Positions 39,418 to 52,143 of a stretch of DNA of 64,000 bases are shown one piece after another; position 1 is the first letter of the stretch, and every line of letters starts with the position of its first letter. Made by a program: the position numbers and the translations under genes. The notes beneath the pieces were generated by a model. That model did not search any database and was not told where the DNA came from. It was given only the letters and a program-made list of their open reading frames with translations. Origin of the DNA: Enterobacter sp. ENT03 (GTDB lineage: Bacteria; Pseudomonadota; Gammaproteobacteria; Enterobacterales; Enterobacteriaceae); NCBI RefSeq assembly GCF_019218745.1, contig NZ_JAHUXA010000005.1, forward strand, positions 62,001 through 126,000, written 5' to 3'.

Positions 39418-41352
39418 TTATTTGTCGCCCAGCTGCTCTGACATGGTATTGCCCGGATTCGGCGTACGCGGTTCGTCGACCGGACGCGGTGCACGCGGGG
39501 TGCCATTATCGTCAGAGTTATTGGAGGCGCCTGGATCTTCCCAACCCGCCGGCGGACGCACATCGCGACGTGCCATCAGGTCATCGATCTGCGGTGCGTC
39601 GATGGTCTCATATTTCATGAGCGCGTCTTTCATCGCATGCAGAATATCCAGGTTCGCATTCAGGATCTCACGGGCGCGATTGTAGTTACGTTCAATCAGC
39701 GCTTTGACTTCCTGGTCGATGATACGGGCCGTTTCATCAGACATATGCTTCGCTTTCGCAACAGAACGGCCAAGGAATACTTCCCCTTCTTCCTCTGCGT
39801 ACAGCAGCGGACCGAGTTTGTCGGAGAAGCCCCACTGGGTAACCATGTTGCGCGCCAGGTTAGTCGCGACTTTAATGTCGTTCGACGCACCGGTAGAAAC
39901 ATGCTCTACGCCGTAGATAATCTCTTCTGCCAGACGACCGCCGTACAGCGTTGAAATCTGGCTTTCCAGTTTCTGACGGCTGGCGCTGATCGCGTCGCCT
40001 TCAGGCAGGAAGAAGGTCACACCCAGCGCACGACCACGCGGAATGATGGTCACTTTATGCACCGGGTCGTGTTCCGGCACCAGACGACCAATGATCGCGT
40101 GGCCTGCTTCGTGATACGCCGTGGACTCTTTTTGCGCTTCCGTCATCACCATGGAGCGACGTTCCGCACCCATCATGATTTTGTCTTTCGCTTTTTCGAA
40201 TTCCACCATCGACACGACGCGCTTGTTACCACGGGCAGCAAACAGCGCTGCTTCGTTCACCAGGTTCGCCAGATCTGCACCGGAGAAGCCAGGTGTGCCG
40301 CGGGCAATGATTGCCGCGTCAATATCCGGCGACAGCGGTACGCGACGCATATGCACTTTCAGGATCTGCTCACGGCCACGCACATCCGGCAGACCGACCA
40401 CAACCTGACGGTCGAAACGGCCTGGACGCAGCAGCGCCGGGTCAAGTACGTCTGGACGGTTAGTCGCAGCGATAACGATGATACCTTCGTTACCTTCGAA
40501 GCCATCCATCTCAACCAGCATCTGGTTCAGGGTCTGCTCACGTTCATCGTGACCACCACCCAGACCTGCGCCACGCTGACGGCCTACGGCGTCAATTTCA
40601 TCGATAAAGATGATACATGGAGCGGCTTTTTTAGCCTGTTCGAACATGTCACGCACACGAGATGCACCGACACCAACGAACATTTCCACGAAGTCTGAAC
40701 CTGAAATGGTAAAGAATGGCACTTTCGCTTCACCGGCTATGGCTTTCGCCAGCAGCGTTTTACCGGTACCCGGCGGCCCTACCATCAGCACGCCTTTTGG
40801 AATTTTACCGCCCAGCTTCTGGAAACGGCTCGGCTCACGCAGGTATTCAACCAGTTCCGCCACTTCATCTTTTGCTTCGTCACAACCTGCGACATCAGCA
40901 AAGGTGGTTTTGATCTGATCTTCGGTGAGCATACGCGCCTTACTCTTGCCGAACGACATGGCACCTTTGCCACCGCCGCCCTGCATCTGACGCATAAAGA
41001 ATATCCAGACCCCAATCAGCAACAGCATCGGGAACCAGGAAATAAAGATTGAAGCCAGCAGGCTAGGTTCTTCCGGCGGCTCGCCAACCACTTTGACATT
41101 TTTCGTCAGCAGGTTATCAAGCAGTTTCGGGTCGTTTACCGGGATGTAAGTCGTGTAACGGTTACTATCTTTCTTGGTAACGTTGATCTCACGTCCGTTG
41201 ATACGCGCTTCGCGAACCTGGTCCTGATTGACCTCTTGCAGGAAGGTAGAGTAATCAACCTTACGGCCATTAGACTCGCTGGGCCCAAAGCTCTGGAATA
41301 CTGACATCAGCACGACGGCAATGACCAGCCAGAGTATTAGGTTTTTCGCCAT
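39418..41352 (-). CDS. ftsH: ATP-dependent zinc metalloprotease FtsH
   Basis: FtsH is a hexameric inner-membrane AAA protease that degrades LpxC, sigma-32 and unassembled membrane proteins. The 644-residue protein has two N-terminal membrane segments flanking a periplasmic domain. The AAA module has [19 protein letters not shown] and [19 protein letters not shown], and the zinc site is HEAGH. The ATG at 41352 gives MAKNLILW as in E. coli. A TTG three codons upstream (41361) has better spacing to GAGG and is a real alternative. Confidence 0.96.
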   Translation of the reverse strand: MAKNLILWLVIAVVLMSVFQSFGPSESNGRKVDYSTFLQEVNQDQVREARINGREINVTKKDSNRYTTYIPVNDPKLLDNLLTKNVKVVGEPPEEPSLLASIFISWFPMLLLIGVWIFFMRQMQGGGGKGAMSFGKSKARMLTEDQIKTTFADVAGCDEAKDEVAELVEYLREPSRFQKLGGKIPKGVLMVGPPGTGKTLLAKAIAGEAKVPFFTISGSDFVEMFVGVGASRVRDMFEQAKKAAPCIIFIDEIDAVGRQRGAGLGGGHDEREQTLNQMLVEMDGFEGNEGIIVIAATNRPDVLDPALLRPGRFDRQVVVGLPDVRGREQILKVHMRRVPLSPDIDAAIIARGTPGFSGADLANLVNEAALFAARGNKRVVSMVEFEKAKDKIMMGAERRSMVMTEAQKESTAYHEAGHAIIGRLVPEHDPVHKVTIIPRGRALGVTFFLPEGDAISASRQKLESQISTLYGGRLAEEIIYGVEHVSTGASNDIKVATNLARNMVTQWGFSDKLGPLLYAEEEGEVFLGRSVAKAKHMSDETARIIDQEVKALIERNYNRAREILNANLDILHAMKDALMKYETIDAPQIDDLMARRDVRPPAGWEDPGASNNSDDNGTPRAPRPVDEPRTPNPGNTMSEQLGDK

Positions 41353-41451
41353 GTCACTCAAGGGATTAACCTCATATTACAACTGTGTTAAAAACAGCGT
41401 CAGGATACGCCATATCCAGCTTCATTCAAACGATTGTCTGAAATCAACGGG

Positions 41452-42081
41452 TTATGATTTTCGCCCGGTCGCTACAATGTACACTTCACGTGAACGCGCA
41501 CGAGAAGAGTCCGGCTTACGAACTTTCACCTTCGTAAACAGGGAGCGAATTTCCCTTAGATACTCATCGAAGCCTTCGCCCTGAAACACCTTCACTACAA
41601 AACTGCCGCCAGGGGCCAATACGTCACGACACATTTGCAATGCCAGCTCCACCAGATACATGGCGCGGGGAATATCCACCGCGGGTGTTCCGCTCATGTT
41701 CGGTGCCATGTCTGACATTACGACCTGGACTTTACTGTCGCCTACCCTATCGAGTAACGCTTTCACGACTAATTCATCACGAAAGTCACCCTGAAGGAAG
41801 TCCACACCAACGATAGGATCCATAGGTAAAAGATCACAGGCGATGATACGGCCTTTGCCACCAATCTGTGTTACCACATACTGTGACCAGCCGCCAGGTG
41901 CTGCGCCCAGGTCGACAACCGTCATTCCCGGCTTAAAGAGTTTGTCACTTTGCTGTATTTCATCAAGTTTAAACCAGGCACGGGAACGTAACCCCTTTTT
42001 CTGTGCCGCTTGAACATATTTATCGCTAAAGTGTTCCTGAAGCCAGCGACTTGAGCTGGCAGAACGCTTTTTACCTGTCAT
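41452..42081 (-). CDS. rlmE: 23S rRNA U2552 2'-O-ribose methyltransferase
   Basis: RlmE (FtsJ/RrmJ) methylates U2552 in the ribosomal A loop and is a heat-shock protein. The 209-residue enzyme has the SAM motif [15 protein letters not shown]. The catalytic residues Lys38 and Asp124 are in place, with the later lysine in [13 protein letters not shown]. It lies upstream of ftsH on the same strand, and the two form one operon in E. coli. Confidence 0.96.
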   Translation of the reverse strand: MTGKKRSASSSRWLQEHFSDKYVQAAQKKGLRSRAWFKLDEIQQSDKLFKPGMTVVDLGAAPGGWSQYVVTQIGGKGRIIACDLLPMDPIVGVDFLQGDFRDELVVKALLDRVGDSKVQVVMSDMAPNMSGTPAVDIPRAMYLVELALQMCRDVLAPGGSFVVKVFQGEGFDEYLREIRSLFTKVKVRKPDSSRARSREVYIVATGRKS

Positions 42082-42204
42082 TTAACATTCCATCTGGGTT
42101 CATCGTGAGCCGATGGTGTAAATTTCCACACGGCAATTTGGCGATATAAGGGAGATGGCGGTAGAATGAACCGTTTTCAATCCCAACGTAAGCAAAAATA
42201 TACG

Positions 42205-42498
42205 ATGAATCTGAGTACTAAACAAAAACAGCACCTGAAAGGTCTGGCACATCCGCTCAAGCCGGTAGTACAGCTTGGCAACAATGGTCTGACCGAAGGG
42301 GTACTGGCCGAGATTGAACATGCGTTACAACACCATGAGCTTATCAAGGTTAAAATCGCGACTGAAGACCGCGACACTAAAACGTTGATCGTGGAAGCCA
42401 TTGTTCGTGAAACCGGCGCCTGTAATGTACAGGTCATCGGTAAAACGCTGGTTCTGTATCGCCCAACAGCAGACCGTAAAATCGCGCTGCCACGTTAA
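42205..42498 (+). CDS. yhbY: CRM-domain RNA-binding protein YhbY
   Basis: YhbY is a small CRS1/YhbY (CRM) domain protein that binds pre-50S ribosomal particles. The 97-residue sequence MNLSTKQKQHLKGLAHPLKP starts at 42205 and matches E. coli YhbY. The conserved GxxG loop appears as LGNNGLTEGV. An in-frame ATG at 42166 with GGGAG-like purines upstream would add 13 residues and cannot be excluded. It is divergent from rlmE. Confidence 0.92.
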   Translation: MNLSTKQKQHLKGLAHPLKPVVQLGNNGLTEGVLAEIEHALQHHELIKVKIATEDRDTKTLIVEAIVRETGACNVQVIGKTLVLYRPTADRKIALPR

Positions 42499-42585
42499 GA
42501 ATATCCTCAGTTAAACACAAAATTTGTGTAAAACGAGGGGTTTTCTAAAAGCAGACGAGCAAAATGCCACGCTCTGAGTGTTGAT

Positions 42586-42609
42586 AAAAGGCCGCTTCGC
42601 GGCCTTTTT
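42586..42609. terminator. Bidirectional terminator between yhbY and greA
   Basis: GGCCGC and GCGGCC pair around TTC, with AAAA on the left and TTTTT on the right. It can serve both convergent genes. Confidence 0.88.
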
Positions 42610-42652
42610 CTTTTCTTTACAATGCGTCAACATATTACACATTGTAACCTAA

Positions 42653-43129
42653 TCAAAGATAATCCACTTTGATGATTTCGAATTCGACTTCGCCGCCCGG
42701 CGTTTTGATGACGACCACATCGTCCTGCTCTTTGCCTACCAGGCCACGAGCGATAGGCGAATTCACAGAAATCAGATTCTGCTTAAAATCAGCTTCGTCA
42801 TCGCCAACGATACGATAGGTCTGCTCTTCGTCGTTATCGAGATTCAGTACGGTCACCGTACAGCCAAAAATCACACGTCCATTATTTGGGATTTTGGCAA
42901 TATCAATCACCTGTGCGTTGGACAGTTTTGCTTCAATATCTGCAATACGTCCTTCACAGAAGCCCTGCTGTTCGCGGGCAGCATGGTATTCAGCGTTTTC
43001 TTTGAGATCGCCGTGCTCACGGGCATCGGCAATGGCTGCGATAATTTCAGGACGGCGCACGGATTTGAGAAAATCCAGTTCTTCGCGCAGTTTTTCGGCA
43101 CCACGTAAGGTCATCGGAATAGCTTGCAT
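42653..43129 (-). CDS. greA: Transcription elongation factor GreA
   Basis: GreA rescues backtracked RNA polymerase by stimulating transcript cleavage through its secondary channel. The 158-residue protein has the N-terminal coiled coil with acidic tip ([16 protein letters not shown]) and a C-terminal FKBP-like domain ([20 protein letters not shown]). It is preceded by a leader with a strong terminator (GraL). Confidence 0.97.
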   Translation of the reverse strand: MQAIPMTLRGAEKLREELDFLKSVRRPEIIAAIADAREHGDLKENAEYHAAREQQGFCEGRIADIEAKLSNAQVIDIAKIPNNGRVIFGCTVTVLNLDNDEEQTYRIVGDDEADFKQNLISVNSPIARGLVGKEQDDVVVIKTPGGEVEFEIIKVDYL

Positions 43130-43220
43130 TTGTTATACCTCTTGAACATTCCTGTAGGGAGCGGTGACCCGCCCCGGCAGCTAAGCCCGCCCGTTTTTCA
43201 TCGGGTTCCCGGACCAGAAG

Positions 43221-43290
43221 CAAAAGAAAACTGACCCGGAGTCGAAGCTCCAGGTCAGAAGCAATTTTTCAATTTGATACGCATTTTACC
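43221..43290 (-). ncRNA. GraL-like leader RNA / greA attenuator
   Basis: Upstream of greA the minus strand reads CTGACCTGGAGC, TTCG, ACTCCGGGTCAG and then TTTTCTTTT, a strong terminator about 90 bp before the start codon. In E. coli the same arrangement yields the small RNA GraL by premature termination and makes greA autoregulated. The 5' end given is approximate. Confidence 0.75.
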
Positions 43291-43376
43291 GCGAAGTTCA
43301 CTATGGGTCATCGTTTACTTTCAAGGGCGATGCACCGTAGTATGACGGCCTGTTTCCAGGTTGTTAGCGCGAGATT

Positions 43377-44810
43377 ATGCGATTTTCCAGATTTGTCATC
43401 GGATTGACCACCAGTATAGCGATGAATGTTCAGGCGGCGAATGTCGACGAGTACATCAATCAGTTACCTGCCGGCGCGAACCTCGCCCTGATGGTGCAGA
43501 AGATTGGCGCTCAGGCACCGGATATTGAATATCACAGCCAGCAAATGGCCCTTCCCGCCAGTACGCAGAAGGTGATCACTGCGCTCGCCGCCCTGCTGCA
43601 ACTTGGCCCGGATTACCGCTTCACCACCACTCTTGAAAGCAAAGCGCCGATTGAAAACGGAGTGCTAAAAGGCGACCTGACGGCACGTTTCGGCGGCGAT
43701 CCAACGTTAAAACGTCAGGATATTCGCAATATGGTTGCGGTACTGAAGAAAGCGGGCGTGCGTGAAATCGCGGGTAATGTGCTGGTTGATACCTCGATTT
43801 TTGCCAGTCATGACAAAGCGCCCGGCTGGCCGTGGAATGACATGACGCAGTGCTTCAGCGCGCCACCCGCAGCGGCGATTGTCGACCGTAACTGTTTCTC
43901 GGTATCGCTCTATAGCGCCCCGAAAGCCAATGACCTGGCGTTTATCCGTGTCGCCTCCTATTATCCGGTGAACATGTTCAGCCAGGTGCGTACACTGGCC
44001 CGTGGTAGCGCAGAGGGCCAGTACTGCGAGCTGGACGTGGTTCCGGGTGACTTAAACCGTTTCACGCTGACAGGCTGTATGACGCAGCGTGCAGACCCTC
44101 TGCCACTGGCGTTCGCCATTCAGGATGGCGCAAGCTATGCCGGTGCCATTATTAAAGACGAACTGAAACAGGCAGGGATCACCTATTCAGGTACCCTGCT
44201 ACGTCAGACGCAGGTCAATGAGCCGGGAACGGTGATCGCCAGTAAGCAGTCGGCCCCTTTGCACGATCTGCTGAAAATCATGCTGAAGAAATCCGACAAT
44301 ATGATCGCCGATACCGTGTTTCGTACCATCGGCCACGCGCGTTTCGGCGTGCCGGGGACGTGGCGCGCGGGCTCTGATGCAGTACGGCAGATCCTGCGCC
44401 AGCAGGCGGGCGTTGATTTAGGTAACAGCATTGTGGTGGATGGTTCAGGCTTGTCGCGTCATAACCTGATTTCTCCGGCCACCATGATGCAGGTGTTGCA
44501 ATATATTGCCCAGCACGATACCGAGCTTAACTTTATCTCCATGCTGCCACTGGCCGGCTACGATGGCTCGTTGCAATACCGCGCGGGTCTGCATCAGGCG
44601 GGCGTGGACGGCAAAGTGTCGGCGAAGACGGGCTCCCTGCAGGGCGTGTATAACCTGGCTGGGTTTATTACGACCGCCAGCGGTCAGCGTATGGCGTTTG
44701 TGCAGTATCTTTCCGGCTATGCCGTTGAACCTGCCGACCAGCGTAACCGCCGCATCCCGCTGGTGCGTTTTGAAAGCCGTCTGTACAAAGATATTTACCA
44801 GAACAATTAA
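43377..44810 (+). CDS. dacB: D-alanyl-D-alanine carboxypeptidase/endopeptidase PBP4
   Basis: PBP4 is a periplasmic class C penicillin-binding protein that trims and cleaves peptide cross-links. The 477-residue precursor has a signal peptide cut after about residue 20 (MNVQA-ANVDEY). The active site has S62-x-x-K65 in ASTQK, the SxN motif in KKSDNMIA and KTG in SAKTGSLQG. The large inserted domain (about residues 85-245) has cysteines in MTQCFSAPP, DRNCFSVS and QYCELD. It is divergent from greA, sharing a 250 bp gap. Confidence 0.96.
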   Translation: MRFSRFVIGLTTSIAMNVQAANVDEYINQLPAGANLALMVQKIGAQAPDIEYHSQQMALPASTQKVITALAALLQLGPDYRFTTTLESKAPIENGVLKGDLTARFGGDPTLKRQDIRNMVAVLKKAGVREIAGNVLVDTSIFASHDKAPGWPWNDMTQCFSAPPAAAIVDRNCFSVSLYSAPKANDLAFIRVASYYPVNMFSQVRTLARGSAEGQYCELDVVPGDLNRFTLTGCMTQRADPLPLAFAIQDGASYAGAIIKDELKQAGITYSGTLLRQTQVNEPGTVIASKQSAPLHDLLKIMLKKSDNMIADTVFRTIGHARFGVPGTWRAGSDAVRQILRQQAGVDLGNSIVVDGSGLSRHNLISPATMMQVLQYIAQHDTELNFISMLPLAGYDGSLQYRAGLHQAGVDGKVSAKTGSLQGVYNLAGFITTASGQRMAFVQYLSGYAVEPADQRNRRIPLVRFESRLYKDIYQNN

Positions 44811-44813
44811 ACA

Positions 44814-44847
44814 AAAAGCCCGGTCGCATTACGCGTACCGGGCTTTT
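44814..44847. terminator. Bidirectional terminator between dacB and obgE
   Basis: AAAAGCCCGGT and ACCGGGCTTTT form an eleven-base stem with A and T flanks for both strands. It lies between convergent genes. Confidence 0.9.
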
Positions 44848-44870
44848 GACTGTCAGACGGTTAGTCTGTC

Positions 44871-46049
<1,179 letters not shown>

Positions 46050-47015
46050 TCATTCGCCTGAGCGGGGTAAAGTGACAACCACTTCACGCTTGCGCAGACG
46101 TCCCCACAGGCGATGGCCTATGGCGGAATACATCGCGCCCGCAACCACGACAAACGCACCGAGATAACCTAAAAGGTTTAACATCGGTCTGGCGAAGAAA
46201 TCGGGCCAGGCCTGTGATAATAAATCTGAAAACAACAACGTAAACAGCGGAGTAAGCGTGATTAACGCGCTCACCTGCGCCGCCTGCCAGCGCGCCATGG
46301 CTTCCGCCAGCGCACCATAGCCGACCAGCGTATTCAGCCCACAAAATATCAGGCACGCCATTTGCCATTGGCTGAGTTCGGCGATCACCGCCGGTTTGGC
46401 CAGCGGCAACAACGCTATTGTACATAAAGTGTACAGCAAAAAGAGGATCTGCTGTGAGGCCAGACGACGCAATAATACTTTTTGTGCGACGCCATAGCTT
46501 ACCCAGACCGTTGCTGCTCCCACGCCGAAGATCACACCCCAGGTGTAATCCGTCAAACGAGTGAAGATCTCCACCAGACTGGTGTTGAAAAACATCACCA
46601 GTCCGCAAAGCAGCATTATTGCCCCAATGATCTGTGTGCCGCGCATTTTCTCCTTAAGGATAAACACGCTGGCCACCATCATGCCCACCGGTGAGAGTTG
46701 TCCAATCACTTGTGAAGCCGTAGGGGTCAAATATTGTAGAGAAGAGCTGAAGAGAATGAAATTCCCGAATAAGCCCCCGGTGGCAATAGCAAGCAATACC
46801 AGCCAGCGGCGTTGACGGAAAATGCGCATCGGTGGCAGTTTGCCTTTGATGGCCAGAATCGAACCCAGACCAATAGCTGCCATTAAAAAGCGATAGAACA
46901 CGATGGTTGGCGGTTCCATCACTTCCAGCACCTGCTTCATTGCGATTGGCAATGCACCCCAGCACATGGCTGTCGTCAGCGCCAAAAGAATACCAATGCC
47001 TGCCTGCTGCTTCAT
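46050..47015 (-). CDS. yhbE: EamA/DMT-family inner-membrane transporter
   Basis: This 321-residue drug/metabolite transporter superfamily protein has about ten hydrophobic segments arranged as two EamA repeats (GILLALTTAMCWGALPIAMK and, in the second half, GVIFGVGAATVWVSYGVAQ). The substrate is unknown. It lies between rpmA and obgE as in E. coli. A terminator after rpmA implies that only part of the transcripts reach it. Confidence 0.92.
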   Translation of the reverse strand: MKQQAGIGILLALTTAMCWGALPIAMKQVLEVMEPPTIVFYRFLMAAIGLGSILAIKGKLPPMRIFRQRRWLVLLAIATGGLFGNFILFSSSLQYLTPTASQVIGQLSPVGMMVASVFILKEKMRGTQIIGAIMLLCGLVMFFNTSLVEIFTRLTDYTWGVIFGVGAATVWVSYGVAQKVLLRRLASQQILFLLYTLCTIALLPLAKPAVIAELSQWQMACLIFCGLNTLVGYGALAEAMARWQAAQVSALITLTPLFTLLFSDLLSQAWPDFFARPMLNLLGYLGAFVVVAGAMYSAIGHRLWGRLRKREVVVTLPRSGE

Positions 47016-47056
47016 TGCCCGTTTTCCCTACAAGAGATTTTCCGGACGTCGAATGT

Positions 47057-47087
47057 AAAAAGCCCCGCAACGTGTTGCGGGGCTTTC
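47057..47087 (-). terminator. rpmA terminator
   Basis: AGCCCCGCAA and TTGCGGGGCT form a ten-base stem, with TTTTAC following on the minus strand. It lies between rpmA and yhbE and probably allows partial read-through. Confidence 0.85.
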
Positions 47088-47111
47088 ATCCGTTACCGGG
47101 ACGCGAAAAAC

Positions 47112-47369
<258 letters not shown>

Positions 47370-47389
47370 TTAAATCTGCTCCCCTAGTC

Positions 47390-47755
<366 letters not shown>

Positions 47756-47771
47756 TCACAATAGGGCGCGA

Positions 47772-47800
47772 ATATTACGCAAAACGCGAAGCTTTGACAA
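47772..47800 (-). promoter_or_regulatory. rplU promoter
   Basis: The minus strand has TTGTCA, a 17-base spacer and TAATAT, followed by a GC-rich start region (TCGCGCCC) as in stringently controlled promoters. Confidence 0.75.
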
Positions 47801-47958
47801 GTGTGATCATCAATCCTCGAAGAAAAAAAACACAACGTGTACGGTAACGTTTATCTGGCGCGTTTTTTCAGTACAATCGACGATACTATTCTAACCCGTA
47901 ACCCTTCGTTATCCCATTTTGATATGTGGTAAACAGGACTTTAAGCCCGGCATTAGCG

Positions 47959-48930
47959 ATGAATTTAGAAAAAATCAATGAGTTAACCGCGCAAGATATG
48001 GCGGGTGTGAATGCGGCGATCCTTCAGCAGCTCAACTCCGATGTTCAGTTGATTAACCAGTTGGGTTATTACATCGTCAGTGGCGGCGGTAAACGCATCC
48101 GTCCGATGATCGCAGTTCTTGCCGCACGGGCTATCGGCTATGACGGAAATGCGCACGTCACCCTTGCGGCATTAATCGAATTTATCCATACCGCCACGCT
48201 GCTGCACGATGACGTGGTTGATGAATCTGATATGCGTCGTGGCAAAGCCACGGCTAACGCGGCTTTTGGCAATGCCGCCAGTGTACTGGTGGGCGATTTT
48301 ATTTATACCCGCTCCTTCCAGATGATGACCAGTCTCGGCTCACTGAAAGTGCTGGAGGTGATGTCAGAGGCGGTAAACGTCATTGCTGAAGGCGAAGTCC
48401 TGCAGCTGATGAACGTTAACGACCCGAACATTACTGAAGAAAACTACATGCGGGTGATTTACAGTAAAACCGCCCGTCTGTTTGAAGCCGCGGCGCAGTG
48501 CTCGGGCATTCTCGCCGACTGTACTGCGGCGCAGGAAAAAGGCCTGCAGGACTATGGCCGCTATCTGGGCACCGCTTTCCAGCTTATTGACGATCTGCTC
48601 GACTACAGCGCCGACGGGGAAACCTTAGGCAAAAACGTTGGCGACGACCTCAATGAAGGCAAACCCACGCTGCCGCTGCTGCATGCGATGCGTAACGGTA
48701 CGCCGCAACAAGCGCAGATGATCCGCGAGGCGATTGAACAGGGTAACGGACGGCATCTTTTAGAACCCGTTCTGGAAGCCATGGCCGACTGTGGTTCACT
48801 TGAGTGGACACGTCAGCGAGCCGAAGAAGAAGCCGACAAGGCAATCTTTGCTCTTCAGGTACTCCCTGACTCCCCGTGGCGCGATGCACTTATTGGCCTC
48901 GCTCATATCGCCGTGCAGCGCGACCGCTAA
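47959..48930 (+). CDS. ispB: Octaprenyl diphosphate synthase
   Basis: IspB makes the C40 side chain of ubiquinone-8 and menaquinone-8. The 323-residue trans-prenyltransferase has the two aspartate-rich motifs LLHDDVVDESDMRRG and LIDDLLDYSADG, with GGGKRIRP near the N-terminus. ATG at 47959 gives the E. coli length. The frame is open back to a GTG at 47926. A long hairpin lies after the stop. Confidence 0.96.
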   Translation: MNLEKINELTAQDMAGVNAAILQQLNSDVQLINQLGYYIVSGGGKRIRPMIAVLAARAIGYDGNAHVTLAALIEFIHTATLLHDDVVDESDMRRGKATANAAFGNAASVLVGDFIYTRSFQMMTSLGSLKVLEVMSEAVNVIAEGEVLQLMNVNDPNITEENYMRVIYSKTARLFEAAAQCSGILADCTAAQEKGLQDYGRYLGTAFQLIDDLLDYSADGETLGKNVGDDLNEGKPTLPLLHAMRNGTPQQAQMIREAIEQGNGRHLLEPVLEAMADCGSLEWTRQRAEEEADKAIFALQVLPDSPWRDALIGLAHIAVQRDR

Positions 48931-48942
48931 TTCCCCGGTAAT

Positions 48943-48969
48943 ATCTTTCCGCGTACTGCGCGGAAAGAT
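48943..48969 (+). terminator. Hairpin after ispB
   Basis: ATCTTTCCGCG and CGCGGAAAGAT form an eleven-base perfect stem with the loop TACTG, 12 bp after the ispB stop. A T run is missing (tctaataagttct follows), so it may act as a weak terminator or an mRNA end stabiliser. Confidence 0.6.
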
Positions 48970-49159
48970 TCTAATAAGTTCTCATAATACTCAAGCCCGC
49001 TCCCAATAAACCTCGCCAGACAAGCCTTTCGATCTTAATAAATTCTGAATTCGACTTTCGTTTACATGAACTTTTTAGAACAACACGCCGTAAGGAGTAT
49101 AGTGAGTTGCTGCGGCGCATCAGGAAAAGCCGCGCACAATTCAACCGCAGGGAGGAGTG

Positions 49160-49432
49160 ATGGAAAGTAAATTTATCGACTGGCATCCTGCCGATATTAT
49201 TGCCGGATTGCGCAAGAAAGGGACGTCACTGGCGGCAGAGTCACGTCGCAACGGACTAAGTTCATCAACGCTGGCGAATGCACTGTCGCGCTCATGGCCA
49301 AAGGGAGAATGGATAATTGCAAAAGCGCTGGGTACCGATCCCTGGATCATCTGGCCGTCGCGTTACCACGACCCGGTCACCCATGAGTTTATCGATCGTA
49401 CCAGCATGATGCGCCAGCAGAAGCGCAACTAA
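49160..49432 (+). CDS. sfsB: Ner-like DNA-binding regulator SfsB (Nlp)
   Basis: The 90-residue protein resembles the Ner repressor of phage Mu and E. coli SfsB, a regulator implicated in maltose gene activation when CRP is altered. MESKFIDWHPADIIAGLRKK leads into a helix-turn-helix around LAAESRRNGLSSSTLANALS. GGAGG lies just before the ATG at 49160. About 230 bp upstream hold no other gene and probably contain its promoter. Confidence 0.92.
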   Translation: MESKFIDWHPADIIAGLRKKGTSLAAESRRNGLSSSTLANALSRSWPKGEWIIAKALGTDPWIIWPSRYHDPVTHEFIDRTSMMRQQKRN

Positions 49433-49458
49433 CCGCTGCTGACGTCATCGAGACTGCA

Positions 49459-49492
49459 ACAACCCCTTGTCGCTACCACCGAACAGGGGGTT
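49459..49492. terminator. Hairpin between convergent sfsB and murA
   Basis: AACCCC(T)TGT and ACAGGGGGTT pair imperfectly around about 12 bases in the gap between the two stops. There is no strong T run on either strand. Confidence 0.5.
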
Positions 49493-49507
49493 GCATTATT
49501 CTCAGGC

Positions 49508-50767
<1,260 letters not shown>

Positions 50768-50820
50768 TCATCTGTTCTCTGTTAAGAATTCACAAATACT
50801 GACGGTGCGTTACCGGCAGC

Positions 50821-51075
50821 TCAAAAACCGTTGAGTTTACGATCGCGCGCCCATTCGGCAGGCGTATACGCTTTGATCGAGACGGCGTGGATGCGGTTAT
50901 CCGCAATGTATTCCATCAGCGGGCCATAAACAGCTTGCTGCTTCTTGACCCGGCTCATGCCGTCGAAAATTTCACCCACAGCAATAACCTGAAAGTGACT
51001 GCCATCGCCAGTGACGTGGGCTTCCTGGAGAGAGAGTGCATTGATCAACACGCTCTGAATTTCATGATTTTCCAT
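50821..51075 (-). CDS. ibaG: BolA-family protein IbaG
   Basis: IbaG (YrbA) is an acid-induced BolA-family protein that forms [2Fe-2S] complexes with monothiol glutaredoxin Grx4. The 84-residue sequence has the BolA core [20 protein letters not shown] with the conserved histidine, then [14 protein letters not shown]. The ATG at 51075 matches E. coli IbaG. It lies between the mla operon terminator and murA. Confidence 0.94.
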   Translation of the reverse strand: MENHEIQSVLINALSLQEAHVTGDGSHFQVIAVGEIFDGMSRVKKQQAVYGPLMEYIADNRIHAVSIKAYTPAEWARDRKLNGF

Positions 51076-51146
51076 GGGATCTACTATTGTCCGAGAATGA
51101 AAACAGTCCAACATCTTAGAGGAAAGTGGCGCTGTCTTAAATAAGC

Positions 51147-51177
51147 AAAAAGCCTCGCTAAAAAATCTCGCGAGGCT
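51147..51177 (-). terminator. mla operon terminator
   Basis: On the minus strand AGCCTCGC and GCGAGGCT pair around an eleven-base loop and are followed by TTTTTGC. It closes mlaFEDCB before ibaG. Confidence 0.85.
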
Positions 51178-51201
51178 ACGGGTAGTAACGTACTGAAAAT
51201 A

Positions 51202-51495
51202 TTAGTGAGGCAGGGCGTCGGCAGGCAAATTATAAAGTTGCGCTAATGTCAGGACGTTATCGCTGACGCCTTCCAGTTTCACCGCCCTGCCCTGTTTTTT
51301 GACAAGGGCGATGAAGTGCACCAGCAAGGCGACGCCGGCGGTATCCACACGCGTAAGCGCGGTGAGATCGATAACGCTTACGCCTTGCAGCACTTCGGCT
51401 CGCGCATCCCAGAGCGGGTTAAGCACGTCCTGATCAAGCTCGCCCTGCAAAGCAAGGCGCTCACCGTCACGTGTCCAGCTGAGATGCTGCGCCAT
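51202..51495 (-). CDS. mlaB: STAS-domain protein MlaB
   Basis: MlaB is a cytoplasmic STAS-domain subunit that binds the ATPase MlaF and stabilises the MlaFEDB transporter. The 97-residue sequence has the STAS core VSVIDLTALTRVDTAGVALLV with the conserved threonine. Its start overlaps the last base of mlaC. Confidence 0.95.
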   Translation of the reverse strand: MAQHLSWTRDGERLALQGELDQDVLNPLWDARAEVLQGVSVIDLTALTRVDTAGVALLVHFIALVKKQGRAVKLEGVSDNVLTLAQLYNLPADALPH

Positions 51496-52130
51496 TATTT
51501 ATTCTCTTGCAGGGTGATTTTCTGACGAGAAATCGACTGCAGCTGCGCGGTCAGGCCATCAATACCTTTGGTACGCAGCAGATCGCTCCACTCGTTCTGT
51601 TTGGTAGTGATCATGCTGACGCCTTCTGCGATCATGTCATACGCCTGCCAGTTACCGGACTGGCTGTTTTTACGCCACTGGAAGTCCAGACGCACCGGCG
51701 GACGACCATTTGGATCCACGATGGTGACGCGGATCGGCACGATCGTCGCATCGCCCAGCGGTTTTTCCGGGGCAATCTGATAACTCTGGCCGTGATACAT
51801 CGCCAGCGCCTGACCATAAGCCTGCTTCAGATACTCACGGAACGCCGCAAAGTAGGCTTCACGTTGCGCGGGCGTGGCTTCTTTGTAGTAGCGTCCCAGC
51901 ACCAGCGCACCAGCATATTTCACCTGCACATAAGGCAGCAGCTCCTGATCAACGATCTGACGCAGGTAATCCGGATTGGAACGGATTTGCGGCTGTTCGT
52001 TCTTGAGGCGATCAAAAGTCTTTTTTGCCGCTTCCTGCATCAGGTTGTAAGGATTGCTCTGATCCGCAGCATTTGCGGCAGTCAGCGGGGCAATCACCAG
52101 CATTGCTACCATTAAAAGTCGTTTAAACAT
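51495..52130 (-). CDS. mlaC: Periplasmic phospholipid shuttle MlaC
   Basis: MlaC carries phospholipids between MlaA at the outer membrane and MlaFEDB at the inner membrane. The 211-residue precursor has a signal peptide [21 protein letters not shown] cut near residue 21. The Tol-Tol-Ttg2 family body follows ([20 protein letters not shown]). It lies 13 bp after mlaD. Confidence 0.96.
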   Translation of the reverse strand: MFKRLLMVAMLVIAPLTAANAADQSNPYNLMQEAAKKTFDRLKNEQPQIRSNPDYLRQIVDQELLPYVQVKYAGALVLGRYYKEATPAQREAYFAAFREYLKQAYGQALAMYHGQSYQIAPEKPLGDATIVPIRVTIVDPNGRPPVRLDFQWRKNSQSGNWQAYDMIAEGVSMITTKQNEWSDLLRTKGIDGLTAQLQSISRQKITLQENK

Positions 52131-52143
52131 GCGTTAATTCTCC

